Assembly (NCBI RefSeq): GCF_010731615.1
Contig: NZ_AP022618.1
Span: forward strand, 2,666,001-2,730,000
Reading direction: 5' to 3'
Length of the DNA stretch: 64,000 bases
DNA from: Mycolicibacterium insubricum
GTDB lineage: Bacteria > Actinomycetota > Actinomycetes > Mycobacteriales > Mycobacteriaceae
Below, in pieces: positions 27,879-36,400 of the stretch; position 1 is the stretch's first letter, and every line of letters begins with the position of its first letter. Under the pieces are notes generated by a model that did no database searches, was not told the origin of the DNA, and was given only the letters and a program-made list of their open reading frames with translations. The position numbers and the translations under genes were made by a program.

Positions 27879-29585
27879 TTGCCTGGTCGTCGTGCCGGGG
27901 CTCCGCGCCGCCAACGCCGGAAGCCACTCGAGCCGAGCCGCTTGCGGTCAACCGTCGAAATCCGTGCCGAGCGGGTGCTCCCGCTGGCGGACCTGGTGCT
28001 GCTCCAGGTCCTGATTGCGATCGGCTTGATGGTCGCGCTGCTCCTCCATGTTCCCGGCTGGCAGGGTGCAGCCGCCGGCTTGGCCCTCGGACTGGTGCTC
28101 GTGATCCGCGCCCGCGGTACCACCCTGCCGCGATTGCTCGCCCTGCGTTCGGGATTCCTGCTGGAGCGACGCCGACGCACCCGCGGTCCCGGCCCCGCCG
28201 AGCCGTTCGACGCCTCCGCCAGCGATGGCACGCTGATCGGCTTCCGTTGGGACGGGCGGACTCTGCTGTCGCTGTTGAAGATCGAGGAGAACCCGCAGGC
28301 GCTGACGGTGATGGAACCCGGTGTCACGGTCTCCGGCGACACCGTGCCGGTCGACGCGTTGGTGGAGTGCCTGCAGCAGTTCGACATCACCCTGGATTCC
28401 ATCGACGTGATCAGCCAGGGTGCCCGCTCGCACGGCCACACCGAGGTGGCCGCGGTCTATGACGCCGTGCTGGGACCGCTTCCGGCGATCGCGCAGCGCT
28501 CGGTGTGGGTGGCCATCCGGTTCGATCCGTCCAAGTGCGCCGACGCGGTACGGCGCCGCGGTGGCGGGCGCGAAGGCATTCTGCGTGCGGCCACTACCGC
28601 CACCCGACGGGTTGCCAATCGCTTGACCGAGGCCGGTCTCGGGTCGCGGATCCAGTCCGCCAGCGAGATCAGCCAAGCCGCCAACCAGCTGTCCGACGGC
28701 GTCAACCCGCACACCGTGGAGGAAACGTGGCGGACCTGCCAGGAGGGCCGGTTCAAGCTGCGCAGCTTCGGCATCAAACCGGCCATGTTGACGACGGCCG
28801 GCGTCGGCCTGGTGTGGACGATCCCCAGTTACTCGACGACGGTTTGTGTGTCGCTTCGGCGCGATCCCAACGAGGTCACCCAGGTGCGCGGCCTGGCCAG
28901 GTTCGACACCCACAACCGGGCCAGGATTCATCTGCGCGGCCTTACTCACCTGCGCGGATACCAGTACTCGGCGCTGGCCTCCAGCCTGCCGGTCCCCGAG
29001 CCCACGCGCCAGATCGACACCTGGGCGTACGCCGCTCAGGAGCAGGACTTCCAGAACATGGCGGTTCCGGCGTCGGGATGCGGGCAGGTCATCGGCGCCG
29101 ACGAGAACGGCCGCGCAGTCGCGCTGCCGCTGTTCGGACCGCAGATCAGCAGGGTGGAGATTATCGGCACCTTGCATCTCGCGCAGCAGGCGGTGCTGCG
29201 ATCGCTGGCCCTCGGCGCGCGGGTCCGGGTACACAGCCAGCGTCCCCGCCTCTGGCGGGGGATGGTCGAGGAGGTCGACGACCACGACCTGCTGTGGGTG
29301 GCAGATCCCAACCGCCGGACCATGCAGGCAGGCGCCGATCGCAACTTCACCGTCGAGGTGTTCGATGGTGTCGCCGAGCAGTCGGTGCGCGTCGGCGTCA
29401 CGGCGATGGTGGTGGTCCCGCCGGATTCAGCGCCCAGCCCGAACGCGGACGTAGCGCTGGAATTGCTCGACACCGAGACCGACACGGTGAAGGTGAGCAC
29501 ACGGGCAGGATCCTCGGTGGTCACCATGGTCGCCACCGATGAGGAAATGCGCTACATCCGCGATTCGTTCGATGCCGAGGGCTAA
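27879..29585 (+). CDS. eccE: EccE, ESX membrane complex subunit
   Basis: A 568-residue protein from TTG 27879, with AGGAAG six bases upstream. A basic N-terminus is followed by two close membrane helices (about 38-85, ADLVLLQVLIAIGLMVALLL and GAAAGLALGLVLVI) and a long cytoplasmic domain. This is the EccE plan (TIGR03923-type), including a GTLIGFRWDGRTLLSLLKIE block. EccE sits at the periphery of the ESX complex. It lies divergent from eccB rather than next to mycP as in ESX-1, ESX-2 and ESX-5, one more sign of rearrangement. It is probably co-transcribed with the DUF5336 gene 61 bases downstream. Confidence 0.93.
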   Translation: MPGRRAGAPRRQRRKPLEPSRLRSTVEIRAERVLPLADLVLLQVLIAIGLMVALLLHVPGWQGAAAGLALGLVLVIRARGTTLPRLLALRSGFLLERRRRTRGPGPAEPFDASASDGTLIGFRWDGRTLLSLLKIEENPQALTVMEPGVTVSGDTVPVDALVECLQQFDITLDSIDVISQGARSHGHTEVAAVYDAVLGPLPAIAQRSVWVAIRFDPSKCADAVRRRGGGREGILRAATTATRRVANRLTEAGLGSRIQSASEISQAANQLSDGVNPHTVEETWRTCQEGRFKLRSFGIKPAMLTTAGVGLVWTIPSYSTTVCVSLRRDPNEVTQVRGLARFDTHNRARIHLRGLTHLRGYQYSALASSLPVPEPTRQIDTWAYAAQEQDFQNMAVPASGCGQVIGADENGRAVALPLFGPQISRVEIIGTLHLAQQAVLRSLALGARVRVHSQRPRLWRGMVEEVDDHDLLWVADPNRRTMQAGADRNFTVEVFDGVAEQSVRVGVTAMVVVPPDSAPSPNADVALELLDTETDTVKVSTRAGSSVVTMVATDEEMRYIRDSFDAEG

Positions 29586-29646
29586 CATCCGGGTGCGTTA
29601 GCGTGGACCGAAGGCCCCCACCGGGCCCGGCAATGCAGGAGGTGGC

Positions 29647-30456
29647 ATGTCCTATCCGTCCGGAAACCAGGGGTACTACTCCGCCGGGTTCGACGACGGT
29701 GCCGATCCGGACGAGAAACCGACGTTGCCGCGCTACCTGGCGATTGCCGTATTGGCGCTCGGTATCGCTTCCTATCTGGCGAGCTTCGGTCCGATGCCCG
29801 ACGGCAACGTCGGGGCCTGGGGAGTCCGGTTTGCCGTCCTCGCCGGGTTGCTCGCGGGCTTCGGCCTGATTCATCGCCAGAGCTCGGGCCACGTGGTGGT
29901 AGCTGCGCTGGCGGTGGCCGGATTTCTCGATGCGCTGGCGGCGGTCATCACGGCGTCCGGCGTCGGCTGGGCGCTCATCCTGATCGTCGTGCTCAATGGG
30001 ATTCAGTCGGTGGCCGCGATCATCGCGTTGCTTCAGGCGCACCCCACCGATGACGCGGAGGCCCTCTCGACATATCAGGCCTACGCCGATTACTGGGCCC
30101 AGATGCAGTACTACGGGCAGTATCCGGAGGCGGCCGAGGCACCCGAGGCCGTTCAGCGTGCCGGCCAGGGCCAGGCGGTGGGACAGTCGGCCGGACTCGC
30201 TGCGGGACAAGCGGTTGCCCAGGTCAACGCCCGGCCGGCGCGGTCGGCGGAAGCTCAGGCCGCGGGCTACGGTGACTTCGTCGGGAACCAGGATCCTGAG
30301 CGTACGGCGATCATCGATCGCATCCCGGCGCAGCCGCAGCAACAACCGGGCCAGGCGGGTTTGCCGAACGCCGCCCGGGCACAAGCCCAGGCTCCGTCGC
30401 AGCAGCAGGGTGTACCGCCGGGGGCAGCGGAGATACGCCAGTCCGGCGCGTCGTAG
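29647..30456 (+). CDS. DUF5336 (34 kDa antigenic-protein-like) membrane protein
   Basis: A 269-residue protein from ATG 29647, with a strong AGGAGGTGG site. Four membrane helices occupy about 25-145: LPRYLAIAVLALGIASYLAS, FAVLAGLLAGFGL, VVVAALAVAGFLDALAAV and LILIVVLNGIQSVAAII. A Gln/Ala/Pro-rich cytoplasmic tail with repeated AxGQA-type segments follows. The arrangement matches the mycobacterial 34 kDa antigenic protein family (Rv0954-like), which has been linked to cell envelope and division rather than secretion. It lies between eccE and the Esx pair on the same strand. A role in organising the ESX complex at the pole is possible but not supported beyond position. Confidence 0.82.
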   Translation: MSYPSGNQGYYSAGFDDGADPDEKPTLPRYLAIAVLALGIASYLASFGPMPDGNVGAWGVRFAVLAGLLAGFGLIHRQSSGHVVVAALAVAGFLDALAAVITASGVGWALILIVVLNGIQSVAAIIALLQAHPTDDAEALSTYQAYADYWAQMQYYGQYPEAAEAPEAVQRAGQGQAVGQSAGLAAGQAVAQVNARPARSAEAQAAGYGDFVGNQDPERTAIIDRIPAQPQQQPGQAGLPNAARAQAQAPSQQQGVPPGAAEIRQSGAS

Positions 30457-30617
30457 CACCGCAGAACTTTGTGCGCGTCGACTGCGCAACCACCTGCTAG
30501 TCTCGGTTTTGCTAAGACCCGTCAATGGGGAGGGTCCGGCGGAACTCCTCCGGTCCGCAAACGCCGATCACCGGCCGGGTTCCGGCGGTACAACATGAAA
30601 TGCATGGGAAGGACGAC

Positions 30618-30938
30618 ATGGACATCACGGCAGCTGGTAGCGCCACATCATCCGGCAATCTCGACAATGACAGTGGCCTGGCTGTGAGCCCGGCCGAAGC
30701 GCTGGCCGCCTTCCAGGTCGCCCGCCAGCACGGTGAGAACGCGCACCGCATCTTCCAGGGGATCGAGGAGGAGCAGCGCGCGATGGCCTCGAACTGGGGC
30801 GGTAGCAGCCACGGCTCGTACATGAACGCCGCGCTGTCCTACAACGACGAGGCGTCCGAGATCACCAAGGGCCTCTTCAATTTCATCACCACCGCCGAAG
30901 AGGGCGTCAAGCAGCTCCAGTCGTTCGACGACGCCTAG
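30618..30938 (+). CDS. WXG100 Esx protein, EsxD-like partner
   Basis: A 106-residue protein from ATG 30618 (ribosome site GGAAGGAC). It has two helices around the WXG turn at NWGGSS (about 61-66) and a Ser/Asn-rich N-terminus. No signal peptide is present, as expected for type VII substrates. Helical pattern and length resemble EsxD of ESX-2 more than EsxB. No clear YxxxD/E is seen after the second helix, the nearest being SYNDEAS. It is the first gene of the Esx pair, with the partner 36 bases downstream. Together they would form the secreted heterodimer recognised by EccC. Confidence 0.9.
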   Translation: MDITAAGSATSSGNLDNDSGLAVSPAEALAAFQVARQHGENAHRIFQGIEEEQRAMASNWGGSSHGSYMNAALSYNDEASEITKGLFNFITTAEEGVKQLQSFDDA

Positions 30939-30974
30939 CCACCAGACCACAACGGAACTTCGAAGGAGACGACA

Positions 30975-31289
30975 ATGGCCGACTCAATTCAGTACGGCAA
31001 GGCCGCCTACAACAACCTTGATGAACTGGCCGGTGCGGGCACCAAGCTCGACGCCGCAACCCAGGAACTGCGTGACGCGTTCCGCACCCTCTACGGTGTT
31101 TTCGCCGGTCAGGGCGCCGCGGCCGTTGCCGAGGTGGAGACCGCCGTGGGACTGAACCTGCAGGACTGGATCTCCCGCCACGGTCAGCAGACCCGCAACG
31201 CCGTCGACCAGCACGACGCGATGCACGCCCAGGACGCCGCAGTCCGCGACGCCGTGGCCGGCAGCTACGGTGGTGGCCGCAGCCTGTAG
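30975..31289 (+). CDS. Esx protein, EsxC-like partner
   Basis: A 104-residue protein from ATG 30975 (site AAGGAGA). It is a helix-turn-helix WXG100-size protein whose turn reads FAGQGAAAV, so the Trp of WXG is replaced by Phe-Ala-Gly. M. tuberculosis EsxC (ESX-2) has the same kind of turn, FAGHGAQ, and a following LQ..I...GQ pattern also seen here (NLQDWISRHGQQ). This is the best clue that the locus is ESX-2-like. The product is predicted to be secreted as a heterodimer with the protein at 30618. A long hairpin just after the stop likely ends the transcript. Confidence 0.88.
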   Translation: MADSIQYGKAAYNNLDELAGAGTKLDAATQELRDAFRTLYGVFAGQGAAAVAEVETAVGLNLQDWISRHGQQTRNAVDQHDAMHAQDAAVRDAVAGSYGGGRSL

Positions 31290-31304
31290 GCCGCGCACGC
31301 CTGC

Positions 31305-31351
31305 AACGGTCGTTGCATCCGGGACCTTTCGGTCCGGGTGCGACGACCGTT
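31305..31351. terminator. Long hairpin between convergent esx and membrane-protein genes
   Basis: A 9-bp perfect outer stem (AACGGTCGT, 31305-31313, with ACGACCGTT, 31343-31351) continues through a T-G wobble into an 11-bp inner stem with one bulged G and a TTTC tetraloop. It lies 15 bases after the EsxC-like stop and 14 bases before the stop of the convergent gene. The symmetric stem could terminate transcripts from both sides. There is no U-tract, as is common in mycobacteria. Confidence 0.75.
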
Positions 31352-31365
31352 CGCGTTATGCGAGG

Positions 31366-31929
31366 TCAGTGCACCAGGCGTTTGCACAGCTCACTCATGC
31401 TGTGCGCGGCGCTTCGGGCGGTGGCGATGGCGTCGCCGCTGGACTCGTCGAAATCTCGGTAGGCGGTGGACAGGGCCACGAGGGACGCCACCGCGGTCAG
31501 CGACGTCTGGGTGAGGATATCGGTGGCGCCGGGCGTGATCGCTTGCCGCAATGCGTCGCCGGCCTTCAGAAACAGCTCGCTGGAGTGCTGGACTGCAGCC
31601 ACCCGCTCGGTATCGTCGCGCACCGCGGGATCCAGAATGCTGGTTCCCTCCGGAATGACCGACAGGGCATCGGCCGCCTCGTTGATCAGCTTGCCTGAGG
31701 CATCCCAGCCGCCGCAGGTCTGACGGTCGGCCCGATCGGTGGGCTGTGCCTGTGCCGTGGCAGACGGGCTCGCGCTGACCGTGACAGTGGTGCTGGTCGA
31801 CGATGTCCGGTCCGTGGTCAGGGTCATTGCACCGGCTCCGATACCTCCGCCCACCAGCGCGCCGGCTGCTGCGACGCCGACCATCGCCGGCCAGCGCCGG
31901 GGTGCCCGGTACAGCCTGCCCGTGGTCAC
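31366..31929 (-). CDS. Membrane-anchored protein coupled to the EspI-like ATPase
   Basis: About 187 residues from GTG 31929, which overlaps the stop of the ParA-like gene (GTGA, 31926-31929). A short basic cytoplasmic N-terminus and one membrane helix (about 16-40, WPAMVGVAAAGALVGGGIGA) lead to a Ser/Thr-rich linker. The helical extracellular domain has two cysteines (DRQTCGGW and SELCKRL). Its C-terminal domain of about 110 residues looks like a four-helix bundle. The family is not recognised. Tight coupling to a cytoplasmic ParA-like ATPase suggests a stoichiometric membrane partner, which could tether or sense for that ATPase; this is inference. Confidence 0.8.
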   Translation of the reverse strand: MTTGRLYRAPRRWPAMVGVAAAGALVGGGIGAGAMTLTTDRTSSTSTTVTVSASPSATAQAQPTDRADRQTCGGWDASGKLINEAADALSVIPEGTSILDPAVRDDTERVAAVQHSSELFLKAGDALRQAITPGATDILTQTSLTAVASLVALSTAYRDFDESSGDAIATARSAAHSMSELCKRLVH

Positions 31930-33146
31930 CGGTGGTAGTCCTGTCCGCTGACCGGGTCGGCGGCCTCCGACCGCTTCGCAGGGTGTGCGAACCCGTCGGC
32001 GACGGTGGCAGCCAGCTCCAGGAAAGCCTGGCGGGCCGTCCACCCCACCAGATCAAGGGTCACCTCGGAACCTTGGGCGAGGTGGTCGTCGAACGGAACG
32101 ACGTGCACCGCACGCACCCGGGTCAGGAACTGGTTCGCCAGTAGGTCGATGTCCACTGACATCTTGCCCGGGCGCGCGGCGCTGACCACGACGACGGCTC
32201 CGGGCACCAAGTGGGCGTAGCCATTCTTCGACAACCAGTCGAGGGTGGCCAGGCCGCTGCGCGCCGCATCGATGGCGGGGGAGACGACCAGGACTAGCGA
32301 ATCGGCCTCGTCGAGCACCCCGGCCATGGCCGAGTGCACCAGACCGGTGCCGCAATCGGTCAGGATGATGTTGTAGAACCGCTGCAGCAGCTGCATGACG
32401 GTCCGGTAGTCGCCCTCGGAGAACGACTCCGAGGTTGCCGGGTCACGTTCGGAGGCGAGGATCTCCAACCGGCTGGAGTTCTGCGAGGTGTGCTGCCGAA
32501 TATCGGAATACCGGGCGATTCCCTCGTCATACAGCAGATTCCGCACCGTGGAACGACTCTGATTCGGGCCGCGCTGGGCCAGCGTGCCGAAGTCGGGGTT
32601 CGCGTCGACGGCGATCACCCGATCGCCGCGGATGGCGGCGAAGGTCGACCCCAGACCGACCGTGGTCGTCGTCTTTCCCACACCGCCCTTGAGCGAGAGC
32701 ACCGCAATGCTGTAGTCGCCGCGCACCGGCTGGTTCACCCGCGCGATCAGCCGCTTGTGGCTGTTTTCCTTGTCGGATTCGCCCGGATTGAGACCGGTGA
32801 CCCGGTGCACGGCCTTGCGCCAACCGGTTTGTGGTGCCGGCTTGGCGCGCCGGATCAATCCGAGTTCGTTCTGGGACGGCAGTTGCGGCTGCCGTGAATC
32901 CTGTGGGCCCGGCAGGGTTCCGTGCGGCGCGGTGGTGAACGGCGTGGCCACCGGCGTGAACGACGGCGGTGGGGGAATGTTCCGGACCACCGGTGTTGTG
33001 GACTCCGACGACGGGACCGGCTCCGACGACGGGATCGGCGCAGAAGCCTCCGGCTGCGGCGGGGCGATGATCGGCAACGGCGAGGTGTCCGCTTCGTCCG
33101 TCTCCGGCACAGGGGTCTGCACCCAGGGTTCGTCCGGCCGGCCCAT
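31926..33146 (-). CDS. EspI-like ParA/MinD ATPase, short form
   Basis: A 406-residue protein from ATG 33146. Residues 1-115 are Pro-rich and probably disordered. The remainder is a ParA/MinD domain with the deviant Walker A KGGVGKTTTT (about 154) and VDANPDFGTLAQR. It is very similar across this domain to the C-terminus of the giant protein at 11864. Downstream parts such as ILTDCGTGLVHSAM and VSPAIDAARS are shared. It resembles the ParA-like protein encoded in ESX-2 (Rv3888c) and the C-terminus of EspI. It starts 1 base after eccA ends on the same strand and overlaps the next gene, so eccA, this gene and the membrane protein form one operon. Confidence 0.88.
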   Translation of the reverse strand: MGRPDEPWVQTPVPETDEADTSPLPIIAPPQPEASAPIPSSEPVPSSESTTPVVRNIPPPPSFTPVATPFTTAPHGTLPGPQDSRQPQLPSQNELGLIRRAKPAPQTGWRKAVHRVTGLNPGESDKENSHKRLIARVNQPVRGDYSIAVLSLKGGVGKTTTTVGLGSTFAAIRGDRVIAVDANPDFGTLAQRGPNQSRSTVRNLLYDEGIARYSDIRQHTSQNSSRLEILASERDPATSESFSEGDYRTVMQLLQRFYNIILTDCGTGLVHSAMAGVLDEADSLVLVVSPAIDAARSGLATLDWLSKNGYAHLVPGAVVVVSAARPGKMSVDIDLLANQFLTRVRAVHVVPFDDHLAQGSEVTLDLVGWTARQAFLELAATVADGFAHPAKRSEAADPVSGQDYHR

Positions 33147-33147
33147 T

Positions 33148-34980
33148 TCAGTCCCGGCTCAGCATCGCCAGCGCGTTCTTGAGCGCGGCTCGCATGTCGA
33201 CGGCCTCGATGCGCATCAGCTCCGCCTCGTCGAGATCCTCCAGCACCGCGCCGTGATTCTCGGCGAGCCGGTACTCGCGTTCCTCCTCGGCCGCTTCGAT
33301 CACATTGCGGACGAAGCGGCCGTTACCGGCGAGGTCGATATCGCGGTGGGTCTGTCCGGACGCCTTGTCGGTGGACGTGGACTCGTACAACCCCTTGCAT
33401 GCCTCTACCAGCTCGTCGTAGGCGCCTTCGGACAACTCCGAGTCGCGCCGCTGCGCGATCAGCCGGCCGATGTCGCCGAGCTCGGTCGGGCTGTAGGAAT
33501 CGAACCGGATGCGTTTGGTGAACCGGGAGGCCAGACCCTCGTTGGAGGCCAGGAAACGGTTGATCTCGTCGTCGTACCCGGCGATGATCACCACGAGGCG
33601 ATCCCGGTCGTTCTCCATGCGGGCCAGCAGGGTGTCCACGGCCTCCCGGCCGAACGCATCCCCGCCTTGGAGTCCGGTCTGGATCAGCGTGTACGCCTCG
33701 TCGATGAACAGCACGCCGTCCATCGCCGAGTCGATCAGCGCCGATGTCTTGATGGCGGTGCTGCCCAGATGCTCGCCGACCAAATCGCTGCGCTTGGCCT
33801 CGACGACGTTCGGCGTCTTCAGCCGGCCCAGGCCGCAGTACATCTGCGCGACGACCCGGGCGATGGTGGTCTTGCCGGTACCGGGCGGTCCGGTAAAGAT
33901 CAGGTGGAGGCTCCGCGACGCCGAGGTCAGGCCCTTGTCATCGCGGACCTTCGCCAATGTTGCCGCCGACCGGAGCTTCGCGACCTGCAGCTTGACGTTG
34001 TCGAGGCCGATCTGGCGGTCGAGTTCCTCCTGGGCGGCGCGCAGGTGGGCGTTGCCGCGGTCGGAGGCGTCGTCGTCCTCATCGGCGTCGCGAGCGGTGC
34101 TCGGATCCCACTTGTCGGTGCGGGAGTCGATCGATTCCTTGGTGCTGATCATCAGCCGGAACTTCGGATCCTGCAACGCGGTCGCGTTGGCTTCGAAGCC
34201 GGGATCCTCGCTGTAGAGCCGCTCGAAGATGACCCGTGCCTCTGGCTCTTTGCCCATTTCGCGAAGGGTCAGCCCCTTGCAGAGTTCGGCGGCCTGGCGG
34301 GCGCCTGGGATCGGGCCCTCGATCGCCAGGTCGAGGCGCCGGATACCCTCGGCGAAAAGTCCCATCTGCGCGCAGGCGGAACCGACCATCAGGTGGGCGC
34401 CGGCGGCTAGGTACTCGTCGGTGAACGACGCGGAATTGGCCAGCGTCGTGAGCACATCCGGCCAGCGCAGGGTGGTGAAGTACAAGGTCGCGCGGACATA
34501 CGCGTAGATCTCGGCGTTCCCGGCGTCGCCGCCGGGCATCGCCCGCCGCATCACCTCGAGCTCGTCGAGTACCTTCTCGGCCTCGTCGTAGTCGGCGCCC
34601 TGGATGACCCCGGCGGCGTAGGCGAGCCAGACCTCCGTCAGCGAGCTCAAGGTGTAGTCCAAGTACAACCCGGTCTCGAATCGCCCGGCCAGCTCGTTGC
34701 GCGCCAGCCCGAGCCGGCGCTGCTCCCGTCCCAGGTTCGCCTTACTGGTGCGGTACAGGTGATAGAGCACCTCGGGAGTGCCTTCACCGGCCGCCGCGCG
34801 CCCGAGCCAGGCGTCGCACATCTCCGGGTCGTATTCGGTGGCCCGCTTGAAAGCCAGGCCGGCGTACTGCACGTCGCGTTCGACTTCCATGCCGTTGAGC
34901 GGAATTCCCAGCGACAGAACGCCCGCGTCGAATACCCGTTGGGCTTCCCTGGAGCCACTCATCGCCTTGGTCATCCTCAC
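33148..34980 (-). CDS. eccA: EccA, cytoplasmic AAA+ ATPase of the ESX locus
   Basis: A 610-residue protein from GTG 34980; ATG 34974 is two codons later and possible. The N-terminal half (about 1-270) consists of TPR-like helical repeats. The C-terminal CbbX-type AAA+ domain has Walker [12 protein letters not shown] (about 365) and Walker B VLFIDEAYTL (about 425). EccA acts with EspG on PE/PPE substrates, probably releasing EspG before export. It heads a minus-strand operon with the short EspI-like gene and is divergent from a YbaB-fold gene across 119 bases. Length and motifs are typical of the family. Confidence 0.96.
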   Translation of the reverse strand: MRMTKAMSGSREAQRVFDAGVLSLGIPLNGMEVERDVQYAGLAFKRATEYDPEMCDAWLGRAAAGEGTPEVLYHLYRTSKANLGREQRRLGLARNELAGRFETGLYLDYTLSSLTEVWLAYAAGVIQGADYDEAEKVLDELEVMRRAMPGGDAGNAEIYAYVRATLYFTTLRWPDVLTTLANSASFTDEYLAAGAHLMVGSACAQMGLFAEGIRRLDLAIEGPIPGARQAAELCKGLTLREMGKEPEARVIFERLYSEDPGFEANATALQDPKFRLMISTKESIDSRTDKWDPSTARDADEDDDASDRGNAHLRAAQEELDRQIGLDNVKLQVAKLRSAATLAKVRDDKGLTSASRSLHLIFTGPPGTGKTTIARVVAQMYCGLGRLKTPNVVEAKRSDLVGEHLGSTAIKTSALIDSAMDGVLFIDEAYTLIQTGLQGGDAFGREAVDTLLARMENDRDRLVVIIAGYDDEINRFLASNEGLASRFTKRIRFDSYSPTELGDIGRLIAQRRDSELSEGAYDELVEACKGLYESTSTDKASGQTHRDIDLAGNGRFVRNVIEAAEEEREYRLAENHGAVLEDLDEAELMRIEAVDMRAALKNALAMLSRD

Positions 34981-35099
34981 GTCGTCGCTGAAGTTCCGTG
35001 ACAGAGCGGCACTCGAATCGGCCTTGCAGCCGGATTTCCGTGGTTCCCGCCCTACTTTGCCGTTCGCACGGCTTCATGCAGTGTACTAACTTTGGGCCT

Positions 35100-35477
35100 A
35101 TGCCAACCCACAACCTCACGCCGCCACCGGAGGCCGGTGCGTTGCCCGCATTCGCCCAGGGCCGCCAGGGTGCGGTGCGATCCCCGAGCGGGAGCATTTC
35201 GGTAGTGACGACGGAACGCGGCCTGCCGATTGCGCTCAAGATCGACCCCCGGGAGCTCAAGAAGTCACCGCAGCACCTGGCCGACCAGATTCTGGGGCTC
35301 TGTCGGTTGTCGGCTATGCGTGCGCAGGTCGAACACCGCAAGGAGATGAAGGCCCAGGGGCATGATCCCGGAACCATCGAGGCAATGCGGCTGGCCACCG
35401 AGTCCGAACTGGCCGCCGCCGAGGACGCGATGTTCGGCGATTCGGATCTGCCGGAGAGCTGGATGAGGCCGGTATGA
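35100..35477 (+). CDS. YbaB/EspL-fold small protein
   Basis: A 125-residue protein from ATG 35100. The central part (SPSGSISVVTTERGLPIALKI followed by a long helix from ADQILGLCRLS) has the strand-strand-helix pattern of the YbaB/EbfC fold used by EspL. In M. tuberculosis EspL helps keep several ESX-1-associated Esp proteins stable. It overlaps the next gene by ATGA (35474-35477), and that gene has the same fold, so a heterodimer is likely. It is the first gene of a plus-strand run leading to the substrate genes. The fold call is by pattern only. Confidence 0.7.
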   Translation: MPTHNLTPPPEAGALPAFAQGRQGAVRSPSGSISVVTTERGLPIALKIDPRELKKSPQHLADQILGLCRLSAMRAQVEHRKEMKAQGHDPGTIEAMRLATESELAAAEDAMFGDSDLPESWMRPV

Positions 35478-35902
35478 ACGCGCCCGGATACACCCCTGGG
35501 AGCACCAGCTTGGCTCGTTCGCTGATCGAGCGCGTGAAACAGCAGCGGGACCTGATGCAGTCGCTGGCCGAGCACACGGCGGCGGTGAGCGTGCGGGTCA
35601 CCAGCCGCGACCAGTCGGTCAGCGCCGAGGTCGATGCGAACGGTGCGCTGAGCGGGTTGTGGCTGGGTCCGTCTGCGGCCCGAATGGGTGCCGATGCGCT
35701 GGCAAAGCTGATCGTGGAGACCTCACAGGAAGCCGCGCGACACGCCTCGGAGCGCCACGACTTCCTTTTCCAGGAGTTCAACACGCGCATGGAGGCGCTG
35801 AATAAGACGCCGTTGACCTGCTGGGATGGCAGTATCTTCGTGCCCGGCGAGGTGCGTGAGAGCGCAGAAGTTGCCCAGGACACGCAGCGTCCGTCAAAGT
35901 AA
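35474..35902 (+). CDS. YbaB/EspL-fold protein, second of a coupled pair
   Basis: A 142-residue protein. A long N-terminal helix (about 12-35) is followed by two strands (VSVRVTSRDQSVSAEVDANGALSG in pattern) and a second long helix (ADALAKLIVETSQEAARHA). This is the YbaB/EbfC layout. EspL in ESX-1 has the same design and length class. Coupled by a four-base overlap to the preceding YbaB-like gene, it most likely acts as a cytoplasmic chaperone or scaffold for the Esp-type substrates encoded downstream, which is an inference. A direct DNA-binding role, as in EbfC, cannot be excluded. Confidence 0.75.
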   Translation: MNAPGYTPGSTSLARSLIERVKQQRDLMQSLAEHTAAVSVRVTSRDQSVSAEVDANGALSGLWLGPSAARMGADALAKLIVETSQEAARHASERHDFLFQEFNTRMEALNKTPLTCWDGSIFVPGEVRESAEVAQDTQRPSK

Positions 35903-35986
35903 CGTTTCGAGCAACACGCGGCAACGGTTATCGTTGCTGTCAGCAATGCCGGACTTGACCCGCGATCGGTACGTCGGGAGGGAAAC

Positions 35987-36388
35987 ATGAGTAACGAGGA
36001 CTTTGCGGCGCAACCCGCCTACATGTCGGCCATGCAGATGGCGCAGGATGGCGCGTTCACGGGCATCACCACTGCATTTTCGGTGATCACGCCGGCGCAG
36101 TTGTCGAGCTTCGCGACTGCCATCGGGCCGCTGGGCGTGGTCAACGTGATCCCGGCGTTCTTCGCATCGACTGGGAACAACGTCGCCAGTGGCCTCGCCA
36201 CCGGGGTCAACCACGCTCTGCTGGGGGCGTCCACCGAGGTGGCCCAGGCCGGCTACGTCAAGGTCGATGAGGCAACCGGTTCGGGTATGCCGAGCGCCGG
36301 ATCGTCGGGCGATGGATCGCCCGGCGCTCGTGAGTACCTGAGCGGCCGGGATTCCGCCGACGGCGGTTCCGCGGCGACCAGCGTCTAG
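35987..36388 (+). CDS. EspF/EspC-like ESX substrate
   Basis: A 133-residue protein from ATG 35987 (site GGGAGGG). The middle is helical and Ala/Gly-rich, with a run GLATGVNHALLGASTEV followed by GYVKVDEATG. The latter contains YxxxD (YVKVD), the general type VII export signal, and resembles the GAYLKADDG of EspF. The tail of about 35 residues is Gly/Ser-rich and disordered. There is no signal peptide and no WXG. It lies between YbaB-fold genes and a large Ala/Gly-rich substrate, so it is probably co-secreted with the latter. Confidence 0.7.
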   Translation: MSNEDFAAQPAYMSAMQMAQDGAFTGITTAFSVITPAQLSSFATAIGPLGVVNVIPAFFASTGNNVASGLATGVNHALLGASTEVAQAGYVKVDEATGSGMPSAGSSGDGSPGAREYLSGRDSADGGSAATSV

Positions 36389-36400
36389 TCGGGCACGAGC